DNA of 64,000 nucleotides from contig CM071590.1 of assembly GCA_036429605.1 (NCBI GenBank), forward strand, positions 1,922,001-1,986,000. The letters are read 5' to 3'. The notes below the pieces were generated by a model. The model had not been told where the DNA came from. It saw only the letters and a program-made list of their open reading frames with translations, and made no database searches. The stretch comes from Cladobotryum mycophilum (Eukaryota > Ascomycota > Sordariomycetes > Hypocreales > Hypocreaceae). Every line of letters begins with the position of its first letter. Position 1 is the first letter of the stretch. The position numbers and the translations under genes are program-made. Below are positions 1-11,320 of the stretch, piece by piece.

Positions 1-1724
1 CGTGATGACTCTTCCAATCAATTCTGATATACCATTGTCACGCTCTAACTATGCATTCACTAATCTATCCAACCGAGAGAGAGTAAGTCCCATCGCTGGT
101 CAGGGTGCTCAAAGCCTTTGCCAAGGCAAGGCAAGGCAGGAAGTCGTGTGCTTTGCGGAATCGGAGACTGGGCTCAATACTGTTTCGGAGCCAAAGCATA
201 CGGGAAGCTGCGTTAGAGCTGAGTTACAACACTCATCTATTTCCGCTACATAGTACTATAGGTGAGTAGGTTATGTATTAACTTGTTCTTCTGGGCCACG
301 TAGGAGGTTACCACGCTGCTGTTGGCCGTGTGAAGCAAATAAAAAAGCTAAAGTATCACACAGCCAGGCCCCCTCCCCAAACGCCCGCCTCTCACTCCCA
401 TTCACCCCCATCCTACCTTTCCAAAACGTACGGAGCCGCGTCTCAGCCATATACGATGTGACTACGGCGCCGCTGGCCATGGAGCACAGATGGTCAAAGG
501 CGAATATCGTCACCAGTATACAAAAGGAATTGATCATTCACTTCTGTAAGCTCCCGCCGTGCTGTTGTCGTAGCCGGATTCACTCTGTCCTCTTGAGTCA
601 TCCATGCGATATGACTGCCTCAGGTTGTTGGCCGTGTGGCGTATTCAGGGGGTTGGGGGGTTCACGTTAACTGGCTCTCCGTTGAAGAGCCGAAATATAC
701 TGAACATCAGGAGAAACCAGGAACCTAGTTCCGAATCTCTCGTATTCTCAGAGATCTCACAGCTCCAACGGTTCCTTTGACATACTCTAGCCATCACTTG
801 TCGTTGCATCCTCGCGTAAATTTGATGAAACAGACGTATTTGCAACTGCCACGCCGTAGACAAAGCACGTCGTATAGTTAGACTTGACCTTCAAACTACC
901 CAAATGCTTGTTGTGTGTATTGGTGTAACCGCATGACACATGTCTGCCCCTTATCCCAATAGACACCTTAATATGTTGTATGGCAAAGATACGCCGAGGT
1001 GCATTGTACGCCTTGAACGCCTTGAGTTGATATATGATACCCAATCCCACTCTCTGCCCGCCTTGTACAATCTGCAGGTAACGTTACGATGGGGGCCTAT
1101 TTTCATCTATTGCTTAGACTAGGGGGGATGGTATTGGATGTGACTGATCTGAAGCATGTATCACGACAGGAAACCAGTATATTAACCGCCAAGTATGCAA
1201 TATTCCATTGTCGCAAATTAACCTTTCGAGCGGTGTTGCAAGCTACTATCCCATCCATCTATTATTTGCACACAGCCGATTCCACAGCAGCCCCATGTGC
1301 CGTGAGAATACCCGCTAATAGAGGTAGGTAACCTTTATTGCCACTGTCTACCAAGTGAATTGGCACATGGAACTCTCTGTGCGAGGTGTCATCAACTTCG
1401 GAGCCTGAAGTCAAACGTCAAACAGCGGCAGCACCCAGTCATTTACCTTTTTGCCTCCTTCATCTCGAATCTTCCAAGAGATTTTAAACCTGTTTACATT
1501 TACGCAAAAGAGTGGGGTTTTTTTTCTACTCTTTTTTATTTTATTTATTTCTTATATCGAACCTTTTGACACATTTCATTCCTCTACCCCATAAACTCCC
1601 TAGGGAATTCTGATCCTAGAACTACCTACGTGCACTTCACTCCATTTCGACTCTCACCACCCATCCCAGCACCCATCATTTATTTTTTGTTTGGACAACC
1701 ATCACACCCTCAACAATCGCACAC

Positions 1725-1758
<34 letters not shown>

Positions 1759-1786
1759 CTCGCGTTTCGAGCAAAAAACCTTCACC
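1..1786. other. Gene-free left edge
   Basis: No reading frame here looks like a real gene: all are short, overlap each other and carry no recognisable motif. The last 200 bases are C/A-rich with a dinucleotide repeat, as expected of the promoter and 5' leader of the gene that starts at 1787. Confidence 0.6.
1729..1757. repeat. (AC)n microsatellite in a 5' leader
   Basis: An uninterrupted AC dinucleotide run of 29 bp ends about 30 bases before the ATG at 1787, so it probably lies in the 5' UTR or core promoter. It is open in frame with the ORF but would encode only Thr-His repeats, so it is not taken as coding. Confidence 0.9.
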
Positions 1787-2830
1787 ATGTCTGCACAACT
1801 CTCAGATGCAGAACTGATGGCCGCCTTTACCCCTCAAGAGAAGGAGTTCTACGACTTCCACATGAAGAACCGGCTCGCAACTTTGGGGGCAAAGTGGAAT
1901 TACCAGGTGATGAGGACCAACGTCACCAAGCGGTGGCCAGACCCGCATACTCAGAGCTCCTACTTCAAGTGGTACACCGAGTGGTGTGAGCGACACACCA
2001 ACAGGGTGACGCAGCCCATCATCGTTCACGACTTCGTCGAAAACCTCAAGAAGACCCGGTTCAACGACTCCGCGTCCCTCGCGCGCTTCCACTGGATGAT
2101 GGAGATGCAGAACGTCCCGTTCGTTCGTCTCGGTCAGGCTTCTTGCGGTGGTGTCAAGACTCTGTATGGTCTTGACCCTGGCATCGCTTACCTTTGGCCA
2201 AACCGCGACGACGAGGACGAGACCGTGGGGTTGATGAAGCGGAGCGTCATGGTGATCAATACCAGCATCTCTGTCGACCCTCCCGCTCCTCACGTTGTTG
2301 CCGTCCCACAGAAGCGCCGCAGGGAACTGGGCTCCTCTGACGATTCCACGTCATCCGACCAGACCGTCAGCTGGCCCGTCGCTCAGCTCGGGGCACTGTT
2401 TGTTTTCCAGGACAGCGACTCTGCAATCGACAATGAGGATGATGAGACCCGGTATAAATGGATTCCAGCTGGCTTTGGTGTCGTTGTCCGGCTCGATGCC
2501 CGTGGCAACCCCGGTGCGGTGTACGTCATCTACGACTTCCTCAAAGACTCTGATCCAGAGGAACCCCAAGCGCCCCCAGAGCCCATCAGCTACCAGAAAT
2601 CAGACGGGCGGCTCTTGCCCCCCAGCATCGGTCGCCTTAGAGAAGACATGCGAGACGGATGCCAGTTTACCATTGCCAAGATTGCAGAGAATCTCGATGA
2701 GTTGAAGAATCCGATTCGAGAGTTCGGGTTCAAGGTCCAGTTTACAGACGAGCGTGAGATTGTGCGAGCCAAGATTGACCCATACGGGGCTCACTACATC
2801 AAGCCGCAGTATGGCGGCAACATCAACTGA
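1787..2830 (+). CDS. Hypothetical protein, unrecognised fungal family (347 aa)
   Basis: This is a single-exon gene of 347 codons. The ATG at 1787 sits in a good fungal context (CACC before ATG). An upstream in-frame ATG would add only a low-complexity His-Thr stretch encoded by the AC repeat, so it was not used. I recognise no domain and see no signal peptide or membrane segment. The N-terminal 135 residues are rich in aromatics (KWNYQVM near 36, YFKWYTEW near 59, FHWMMEMQ near 101). A polar, probably disordered linker with a basic KRRRE patch and acidic runs spans about 140-222. The C-terminal part starts with a hydrophobic beta-like stretch (GFGVVVRL near 230) and holds MRDGCQFTIAKIAENL near 288-303. 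A damaged paralogue lies at 14234-15102 on the other strand, and the matching blocks show which parts the family conserves. It is convergent with the catalase gene. Function unknown. Confidence 0.8.
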   Translation: MSAQLSDAELMAAFTPQEKEFYDFHMKNRLATLGAKWNYQVMRTNVTKRWPDPHTQSSYFKWYTEWCERHTNRVTQPIIVHDFVENLKKTRFNDSASLARFHWMMEMQNVPFVRLGQASCGGVKTLYGLDPGIAYLWPNRDDEDETVGLMKRSVMVINTSISVDPPAPHVVAVPQKRRRELGSSDDSTSSDQTVSWPVAQLGALFVFQDSDSAIDNEDDETRYKWIPAGFGVVVRLDARGNPGAVYVIYDFLKDSDPEEPQAPPEPISYQKSDGRLLPPSIGRLREDMRDGCQFTIAKIAENLDELKNPIREFGFKVQFTDEREIVRAKIDPYGAHYIKPQYGGNIN

Positions 2831-3454
2831 GGACTTGGATCGGCCGCTAGGTACCGGGTGATTATACAAGCTCTACCCTAGGTAGTCGGTACATCTACAC
2901 TGCGCCGCTCGGTGGGAGATTGGAAATTGCGAATCGAGGGGAGAGCGCACGCAGGAGATGTGGTAGCTTGGCGAGCTGGGTGGGGTCATGCATTGATTAC
3001 TTGGTATTTTGTATGCAGTATGTTTTCGATAGTACAGGATAAAAACGCAGGCCAGTTTGGGTTGAAGTCTCCGCCCTGGAATCCCATCTTCATTCATGTA
3101 CCAAGCAGTGCCAAGCGTGATTGTTTGTAGTTGTTGCTGCCATGGAATAGCATGTCGTCGTGTGTATGAGATGCCCTTGTAAATTTCGGGTCAAATCGAG
3201 AGAGGCTGCAATCCCAGTTAGGCGCCTTGTCACCGTTGGTAATGTGTCGACCATCTCCACAAGTCATCATGAGGACATCTAACATCCATCTCCACCTTTA
3301 CACATCACAACTTGGATAACACGCACTAAAAGAGCACAAGTGTATGGTTACATGTTAAATCGATATGAATTAACTCTATCTCAAACACTGCTGGCTGGAT
3401 AATGTATTAATACAGGGGCACTGAGCCAATAGGTGTAAAACAGCAAGGAGAGGC
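2831..3454. other. Convergent 3' intergenic region
   Basis: This is the spacer between the 3' ends of the hypothetical gene and the catalase gene. It should hold both 3' UTRs and polyadenylation signals. No coding sequence is supported. Confidence 0.6.
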
Positions 3455-5889
3455 TCATTTATCCAACGGGAATCGATCTATGAACTTGAAGATAGCAAGA
3501 CCACCCCGGACTTCACCAACAATCTTATTGACATCGCTCTCCACATACACACCAGCACCCTTGGTCGCGCCAGCCTTATCAACGACACCACGAGCGCTGC
3601 CGAGGAAACCAAGAGGCTTGCCCCAGTTATATCCATCAGTGACAATTTGCGTGGGGCGGCCGTTGGGGTAGAGGGGTGAGTTGTTGCCCTTGTTGAAGAG
3701 ACCGTCTGCACCATCAGCAACAATGATGCCGTCGAAGCCAATGGCATCGGCAGCAGAGTAAGTCTGGTCGATACCATCACCAAGAGTCTCAGCGACCACG
3801 ATAACGTTAACCTTGTCCTTAGCGAAGGCCTTCTTGATCGACTGAGCCTGGGCAAGAGAGCCCTTTGCCTTGGTAGAGACCAGGACGCCGACATTGAGAG
3901 TGGCAATGGTGGGAAGCTTCTGGCCAAATATGCTGAGGCCGGCAGTCTTGTTGTTGTGGTAGTAAGTCGGGTCAGGGGCAGGGACTTCCTGTCCAAGGGC
4001 CTCAGCAACACGCTTGGCAATGTCATGGCTGATCTTGTTGAGCTGAGTGATAACATTCTTCTGGATAACAGGGTGAATGTGGCTGGTCTCGAATCGGATG
4101 GCGTTGATCAAAAACTGCTGCTCAACCGCAGAGATGGAGTTGTAGAATAGACGAGGCTGGCTCCAGTGGTCATCAAAAGTGTGGGATCGCTCACGAACCA
4201 GGTAGCCAGAAGCCTGGCGGTGAGGTGCAGTGAAGAATCCACGGCCTTGAGTCTGGTTTGCTTGGGCGGGGAAGCCCTTGTTGAGAGTGTTGGGAGTATC
4301 TAGGGGCTGTCAGCTCTTACGATCAACCACTCATTATCGTGGCGCTTTGGGACTTACAAGGAGCGTTGTTCTTGTGGATAAAGTTCTGGCCAGCACCATC
4401 GCGGTTATTGTTGTGAATGGGCACAACGGGACGGTTGATGGGCAGCTGCTCAAAATTGGGGCCACCGTGACGGTTGATCTGGGTATCAAGGTAGGAGAAG
4501 ATACGTCCCTGGAGCAGAGGGTCCTCGGTGAAGTCGATACCACGGACGATGTGACCGGGTTGGAACTATGATTTCAGTGAGTTTCGTAATTCAGAGAGAT
4601 AGCACATACTTCAAGGCCCACTTACCATGACCTGCTCCGTCTCAGCAAAGTAGTTACTAGGGTTAGCATCAAGCTTCAGGATGCCAAGGGGGTGAAGAGG
4701 GGCAAGCTCCTCAGGGATGATCTTGGTGGGGTCTAAGAGATCGAAACCAAAGGCTAGGGCCTTGCTCTCATCAACAATTTGAACATTGAGCTCCCACTCG
4801 GGGAAGTTGCCGGACTCGATAGCATCCCAAAGGTCCTGGCGGTGGAAATCGGCGTTCTTGCCAGCAATGTGCTGGGCTTCATCCCAGATCAAGCTGGCGC
4901 GGCCCTGCTTGGACTTGAAGTGCCACTTGACAAACTTGCTGTCGCCATTATCGGTGACAAGACGGTAGGTGTGGACACCAAAGCCATCCTATCTCAAGTC
5001 AGAAATCCGTCATGCAAATGCATCCAGGGGTGGTTCTTACAATGTGTCGAAAACTCCTGGGAATACCATTTCCCGCCATGGCCCAAAAGAGGGTGTGCAG
5101 AGTTGAAGTCTGCTGGGAGAAGAAATCCCATGCGGAATCGTGGGCGGTAGCAGCCTGGGGAATTTCGCTGTTGGGGGCTGGTTTGACGGAGTGAATCAGA
5201 TCCGGGAACTGGATAGCGTCCTGAATAAAGAAGACTGGAATATTGTTGCCAACAAGATCAAAGTTGCCTTCATCAGTGTAGCTAAGGACATATCAGTTAG
5301 TATGGGTATCAAGGACGATGGCCTGTAGGATAAAGCATACAATCGAGTGGCAAAGCCGTGGACATCGCGGGCAGTGTCAGCACTCCCTCGAGAGCCAGCC
5401 ACTGTGGAGAATCTGACGAAAACAGGAGTCTCCTTGCCCTTGGCACTCAAGAACGAGGCAGCAGTGATGTTGCTGTAGTCGGCATAACTGGTGAAAGTAC
5501 CATAGGCACCGGCGCCTCGGGCATGCACAACTCGCTCAGGAACCTGGAGAAAGGCATGTAAGTGCTGTATATAGAAAGAGACTGACGGGAAGTCAACTCA
5601 CCCGTTCGTGATCAAAGTGGGTAATCTTCTGGCGGAATATAAAGTCCTCCAATAGAGTAGGTCCTCTGACACCAGCCTTCAAGCTCTGCTGATCGCCAAT
5701 TGGGCCACCAACATCAGAGGTGAGGTAGCCTTGAGAGTCATCAACCTCAAAAGATTCGACATGGCCGCGAGAGCCACCCTCTCCTGATGCACCTCTAGCA
5801 GCAATGTTGCTAGGGTCTGCAAAAGGGCATGCAGCATAAGATACTCCAACCACGGCCAGGGTGCCGGCGAGGAGGTTTGATCGAACCAT
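3455..5889 (-). CDS. catB: Secreted large-subunit haem catalase (CatB/Cat-3 type)
   Basis: It breaks down hydrogen peroxide to water and oxygen, probably outside the cell or in the wall. Six exons read to 715 aa: 5602-5889, 5341-5543, 5041-5281, 4626-4988, 4358-4565 and 3455-4299; the five introns are 52-60 nt and all junctions keep frame. Residues 1-19 form a hydrophobic signal peptide ending near SYAA. The active-site histidine is in RVVHARGAGAYG (His103), the distal asparagine in VGNNIPVFF (175-177), and the proximal haem tyrosine in GRIFSYLDTQ (Tyr390). The last 170 residues form the flavodoxin/DJ-1-like domain that separates large-subunit (about 700-740 aa) from small-subunit catalases. 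The ATG at 5889 was chosen because the signal peptide follows directly. The symbol follows the Aspergillus catB family and is a family assignment, not proof of orthology. Confidence 0.95.
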
Positions 5890-7216
5890 TATGTTGGTCG
5901 TCGTTTGAGAGATCTGATGCTCAAAGTCGCGTATGCCAATGCCAATCGGACTCTCCTCAAGTCGACGCCGAGTGACTGACTGATACAAGAGAAATGTTGA
6001 GGGCGTGAGACAGTAAAGACTACTTATACTAACACGTACCCGGAACAAATAATAAAAACAAAGGCCCCCATCGACCCGCAAAACAAGTCGAATCAGAGAA
6101 GCACATCGGTGGTACAAGCACAGGGAAGCTTGAGACCCGCCGATCGAGAAGAGGCGAGTGGGCCATGTCTCTCACGAAATATGGAAGGGGAAACGGGAAT
6201 GGGGTAGGTTTGGTGTAGGTTGGTGCAAGGGTAATGGCTTCGCCCGACTCCGGTCACCAGGCTCACCTTGCGTACTCAAATACATGTAAAAGTATCCATG
6301 ATTGGTGCTCGAAAGTCATGAGATAAGCCAACCGGGTCATCATTGCCCAGTACGATGAGTAATTAATGAAGGGATGCCTCCGCCGGACGCGTGGGGAAGC
6401 AAGGAGAGGAGACTGCAGCTACTGCAATCGGCGGCCTTATCCTGCATAAGGTTCAAGCAACCTCAACATACTACTTAGTAGGTACCTTGGTAGACACATA
6501 CCGGAAGGTAACTACGGGTAGGGAGGTACTAGTATGAAGTATATCAAATGTAGATGCGATATCTCGATACATGTGCGAGTAAATGATGGTACGACAATGC
6601 GGAAATGTCGAGTCGGGTCCTGGATCAAGAGACACAACACCGTTAGCATGGACTTGCAACTCAGGCACCGCCTCCAGCCAATAAACACCAATAGATTACG
6701 GGGAGTGTAAACATGGCTGAAGGGGGAGGGGCTTCTCTGATTCAGATCCTAGGGGAGCGTTGGGAAATGGACTAGAAACGAAGCCACACCAGAAAAATAC
6801 GGTGATGGCAAGGTACCCGCTTCGTCGCACTGCGGATGTGATCCGGGAGCTACCCTTCACGACCTACTACCTACCTGTAGAAATCATCTATAGAATGGAT
6901 AGACCTTGGATAAAGGATGAGAATAGCGTCAAGAGGAAAGTCTCGCCACCTTGGGTGATACAAATCCCATCTAGCTTAGGTGAGCATATATTTAAGCAAC
7001 GATATTTGGAATATAAAGTTGTCGCCGGCTGAATGTAAAGAGTGGGTGGGGTGAATCAACATCAATATGGAATCATTTCGTGCCCTTGAGAAGGGGAGAG
7101 AGACGGAGGGAGGGAGGCAGAAAGTCAAAAGGGAGGGGGACAGGTTTCACGTTACTGCAGAAAGAAACTGTAGTCACATCCAGATACGGAAGGCGAGACT
7201 GTTGGCTTGATCGCCT

Positions 7217-7248
7217 GTTTGTTTGTTTGTTTGTTTGTTTGTTTGTTT
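7217..7248. repeat. (GTTT)8 microsatellite
   Basis: Eight uninterrupted GTTT units lie in intergenic DNA. Confidence 0.95.
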
Positions 7249-8735
7249 TCGTTTGTTACCTTCCCTTGCATGAACTTGATTGTGAGTGCACTTTTTGGAA
7301 CAAGCCAAGTCAAGATGAGGCTTTCCTTCCTCGTTTCCGAGCGAATGAGAACCCACGCTTTGGCTATTAGGTAAGCATGCGACCTTAGCTAGGGAACGCT
7401 GAGAGGAGGGGGGATGGTTGGATGGATCAACAGATCACACAGTCTCTTCCATGTCTTACAAGTTCATGCAGAGAGAAACAAAAGTGGTCCAATGGTGCGA
7501 TGGCAATTGCCAAGCCCAAGTCAGTCTCGCCCCAACAAACAACAAACAACAACAAACATCACAATCAAAAGATCAATCAGCGCGCCGAAATGAGACAGGG
7601 ACAAGCCTGCCAGCGCTTATCAAGCATTTAGTGATTGGGCCAAGTTGAAGCCCCCTCCCTCCTCAGTGCGTGCGTCGGTGAACAAACCAACTTGCCTATA
7701 TACACACTAATGCGCCAGAGGTAATAGTGCAAAGGATCCCCATCCCATCACGGTAGTTCAACCTTGTATCACCAAAGGCATCATCAAGGCTGATCGGACG
7801 GCGCAAAGACACCAAAAAGACAGGCCAAACTATCATCCAAAGCCAAAGGAGCCCGGAACATTCCCCGTCTCCATAACGGCCCGTAGACTGAAGACGGGAG
7901 TTGCCCAAGTGGCTTTGCCCGCTGAATTTAGTGCCAATGGATCTAATTGGGGGCCTTTTTTTTTGGTCTCTCGACTAGTCAGCGAGAAAATGTTTCTGTT
8001 GGTGATGAGCAAAAACTACACGAGCGTCCCATGAAAACGAACAAAGACGCATTCAAGTACATACCCATGATCTTTTCTCAACCCGCCGTGGCGTTCAAGA
8101 ATGGACCCCTAATCAGCATTTAATCTTACCGAGAACAGGAGGTGCATGGGGAGTGGAGGAGGGGGATGATCCTCCGCTCCTCGCTTCCAATCTCAAATTC
8201 CGCATCACGTCTTGGCAAGAGGTTCCAACCAGGACCCATGTCCCCGTGGTTGTGAAAACTTTTCATTCGAAGCAATACGGTGGTGATTATGCAGTGTCTC
8301 AATATTTCGTCACATCGCTGAAGCTGCAGGTAGAACCAACATACCAACATCTCAAGGTAGTACGTGCTGATTCCCAACTACCATATCAAAATTAAAATTG
8401 GAGGCCCTGGGATATCTATCGATTACCACCAAGATTGATTCTAATAGGGCCTCACAGTACTCATACCACATCAAGCGTCTTGCAGCAACGAATCTCCACC
8501 GTCAGCCAAGCATCACACTCAGTAACAAGCTTAATCTCTGTGGATCCATGAATAGGCGGGAGATCCATCTCTCCTCTTCCTTACAAACTAGAGCCCTGTT
8601 CCTTGACTCATCATTCTTCCGACCCCGCGTAACAGTAAACAGCCGCTCTGTTTTGTCCGTTAATGAATATTATGCATCCATGTGGGCATCCTATCAGTCA
8701 CGACTCACCACACCCTTGAAATTCCTCCTCCTTCT

Positions 8736-8760
8736 GAAAAGAAAAGAAAAGAAAAGAAAA
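8736..8760. repeat. (GAAAA)5 microsatellite
   Basis: Five perfect GAAAA units are followed by a partial sixth, in intergenic DNA. Confidence 0.95.
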
Positions 8761-9301
8761 GAAACCCCCAAAATACCTGGGAATAAACTGGCCTGCCGCC
8801 GCATTAATGGGTTACCCAACGCAGCCCCCATTATCGTCCTTGTAGAACGGGCTTCAACCAAGATATTGACTGCTGACCCTGTAGCTTTGCCCATTGCATG
8901 ATTAGTGTTCACGTATTCACATATTCATGGAGCATCAGAAAGCAAGACTTGAAGTCAGCCATGTTATCAAAACATGACTATTCATGATATTGAACCACAA
9001 CTAACATTTCATAATTCTTGACAAAACATGATATCCCCTCACCAGACTGTCCTCATTGTGCATCGTCTGCGGCTCATCATCTTTTCAATATGCTTGAAAC
9101 CATCCAAATTATCCGAGTCAGCCGCATTGAGCCTCCCGACTTTCCAGCCCAATCAACACAAACACGCTACTCCGTACATACATGCACATACCTACCTGAA
9201 AATCAGCAGCAAGCATTCCAGACTCCCAAACGCCACATGAAAGAAACTCGGGCATTGTACCAAAACATGACTGATCGCCAAGGCATGTAAGATAACGTCC
9301 A

Positions 9302-11320
9302 TTATCCAAGAAGGATATCCACTTCGTCCTTTTCATGTGTATTCCATTCCTTTTGCAAGATGTGGCCTATACCCCTTCTGTACGCAACACCACCAATCCT
9401 CTCAATCCACAAAACGTTTACAAAGTTGACTATACCGTCTTGGTCCATGTTCTCCTCGAATTTGTCCGCAGTAAATATATAGGAGCCCTTGCGCTCCATG
9501 CCTGTCGAAATAGCGATAAACTCGAGTCTCTCGTCGCCATCGACATTGGAGGTTTGGATGCCCAGCCATCCATCATGAGCCCGGAACTCACCAATCCACT
9601 TATTGGACCTACTCCAAATATTACCAACCGCAATTGGAGGATTCGGTCTGTCTTTGGGGCCCATGGTGTCGCAAAGATCCACCTCAAAAAATCCAGACGT
9701 TGTTTTGAACGATAGCAGAGGCCCAGGGAAAGCCTGCTCTCCCATCACAGGATCATCCTCGCCCTCTTTCGGCGGATCCATAATCGGCACCGGGTATTTA
9801 AAAATCGTTATGTCGTCGCTGTCATGCGTGAAATAGCTTCCATCTTTCGACCAGCCTGGAGGTAGAGGGGCGCCGGCATTCTTGCGGGATCTCAGTTCCC
9901 GATACGAAAGCCCCGTATTAGGCACTGGCACTGTAGAAGTCCTGTCGGTAAGATTCCACGTCACTGTTGGTCTGATTCTGAATGAGTGCAGTGGACGAAA
10001 TCGCTTAGCAGCCTGTCCTACTTTCTCGGTATGTGAATCGTCGATGTAATCTGCCGCCGCTCTCCATAAAGTCAAGTCGACCGGTATACCATCAAACCAC
10101 CAACCCAACCACGACCATGAAGGGAGAAACGGCGGGCGTGACAGCGCCCTCCGTCGTATGGATGCAGAAGGTCGCCACAACAGAGCAATGTCAAGAAACA
10201 TGAGCGGCATTCCGTACATGAAACCGCCGGTAAATACGCGGGAAAGCATAAAAGTAATGCCCGAAAACGCCCTGAGGGTATCGTCAACGAGTGTCACTCT
10301 TCTGGAGCTGTAGTCGGCGGCGATACGGGCGTACTCATCCAGGTCAGGCCATGGCGAATGCCGAAACCCAAAGGCAGCTAGGGCTGGTTGATCGACGCAT
10401 GCCTCAGGCCGGTCGTTGCCGCGTATTTTAGGTAAAATACCCGACGAGCCCTTCTGCCAGATAGCACAATGGCATTGCCATGTGACAGTATTTTGGAAGA
10501 AAAAGACGGCACGTCGCGAGTAGAGAGACTCCTGCAGAGTCCAGCCACGGGTGTTCCATCTTGATGTCTTGAGGAGTTCGCTGTGGTCCCGATTATTAGA
10601 ACGAGGTTCGCGTGAAGAGCGCCGTCGGTTGATAGGAAGGAGACCGGTGGAGGCATCGCCATATGCTGCCACAATGGTGAGATATGCGTTTGCATAAACG
10701 GAGGCCATACGACGGATGTGGTTCTCCATATCTTCGACATCGTCCTGAATGATGCAAAGTCGATCTACCCAGAGATATCGAAGGCCCAATTTCTTGGAAA
10801 GCCATATGGCATCCAAGATAGTCTCTGGTAAATCATCATCTGGAATCTTGGTCTGAAAAGTCTCGAGATTGGACTTGAGCAATTGCATAGCAGAATTTAG
10901 CCCGCCATGATGTGGGTTGACGGTGCCCCAAACATAACTCAAGGCAAGATACCTGTCGGCAGGTTGAGTCTTGACCAAGTGACGCTCAACGGTATCGATG
11001 AGGTAGACCGGGCGCCAAGTGGCGACGCCCGAATCATCCCCGCCGCTGCAATGGCCATTGTGCTCAGTTTTGCAGTCATCTAACCACGCCTTGATGCGTG
11101 GCAAGGGAGATGTCTTGTCGGCAGTTGACGGGCGCCGCTTGACAGACGCTTGAGCTTGGGCGCCCCCATTCCTATCCCTATCCTTATCCCTTTCTTTGTC
11201 TTTGCGCCCCCGATTGAAGGAGCCTAGTACTCGGTTTGCGATGCTCTTCCGCCTGGTAGGAGGTGGCGCAGGGGGCGGCGAAGGCGGATCACTGTCGCCT
11301 GACCAGCTTGATTCCGGCAT
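9302..11320 (-). CDS. HET-domain protein (heterokaryon incompatibility family)
   Basis: This is an uninterrupted frame of 672 aa. The ATG at 11320 is the first true ATG; the frame is open 13 codons further upstream but only from a TTG. The first 80 residues are a disordered Pro/Ser-rich and Arg/Lys/Asp-rich tail. The HET domain follows with its hallmarks in order: RYLALSYVWG (about 123-132), RYLWVDRLCIIQDD (about 181-194) and RGWTLQESLYSRR (about 258-270). The C-terminal 350 residues are less conserved and carry no domain I recognise. In known cases HET proteins trigger cell death when genetically different hyphae fuse; most genomic HET genes are uncharacterised. I see no partner gene (NACHT, STAND or lipase-like) next to it. 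A role in allorecognition is inferred from the family only. Confidence 0.93.
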   Translation of the reverse strand: MPESSWSGDSDPPSPPPAPPPTRRKSIANRVLGSFNRGRKDKERDKDRDRNGGAQAQASVKRRPSTADKTSPLPRIKAWLDDCKTEHNGHCSGGDDSGVATWRPVYLIDTVERHLVKTQPADRYLALSYVWGTVNPHHGGLNSAMQLLKSNLETFQTKIPDDDLPETILDAIWLSKKLGLRYLWVDRLCIIQDDVEDMENHIRRMASVYANAYLTIVAAYGDASTGLLPINRRRSSREPRSNNRDHSELLKTSRWNTRGWTLQESLYSRRAVFFFQNTVTWQCHCAIWQKGSSGILPKIRGNDRPEACVDQPALAAFGFRHSPWPDLDEYARIAADYSSRRVTLVDDTLRAFSGITFMLSRVFTGGFMYGMPLMFLDIALLWRPSASIRRRALSRPPFLPSWSWLGWWFDGIPVDLTLWRAAADYIDDSHTEKVGQAAKRFRPLHSFRIRPTVTWNLTDRTSTVPVPNTGLSYRELRSRKNAGAPLPPGWSKDGSYFTHDSDDITIFKYPVPIMDPPKEGEDDPVMGEQAFPGPLLSFKTTSGFFEVDLCDTMGPKDRPNPPIAVGNIWSRSNKWIGEFRAHDGWLGIQTSNVDGDERLEFIAISTGMERKGSYIFTADKFEENMDQDGIVNFVNVLWIERIGGVAYRRGIGHILQKEWNTHEKDEVDILLG

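Larger units (their letters stand above)
5890..9301. other. Gene-free interval upstream of catalase
   Basis: This 3.4-kb interval holds the catalase promoter and reaches the 3' end of the HET gene. The longest open frame, a 167-codon stretch near 8400-8900, has low-complexity composition, no motif and a GAAAA microsatellite, so it is not called a gene. No other coding evidence was seen. Confidence 0.55.

Noticed and set aside
8398..8901. 167-codon plus-strand open frame
   Set aside because: No motif, low-complexity Lys/Arg/Glu run made by a GAAAA repeat, and no coding-like composition.
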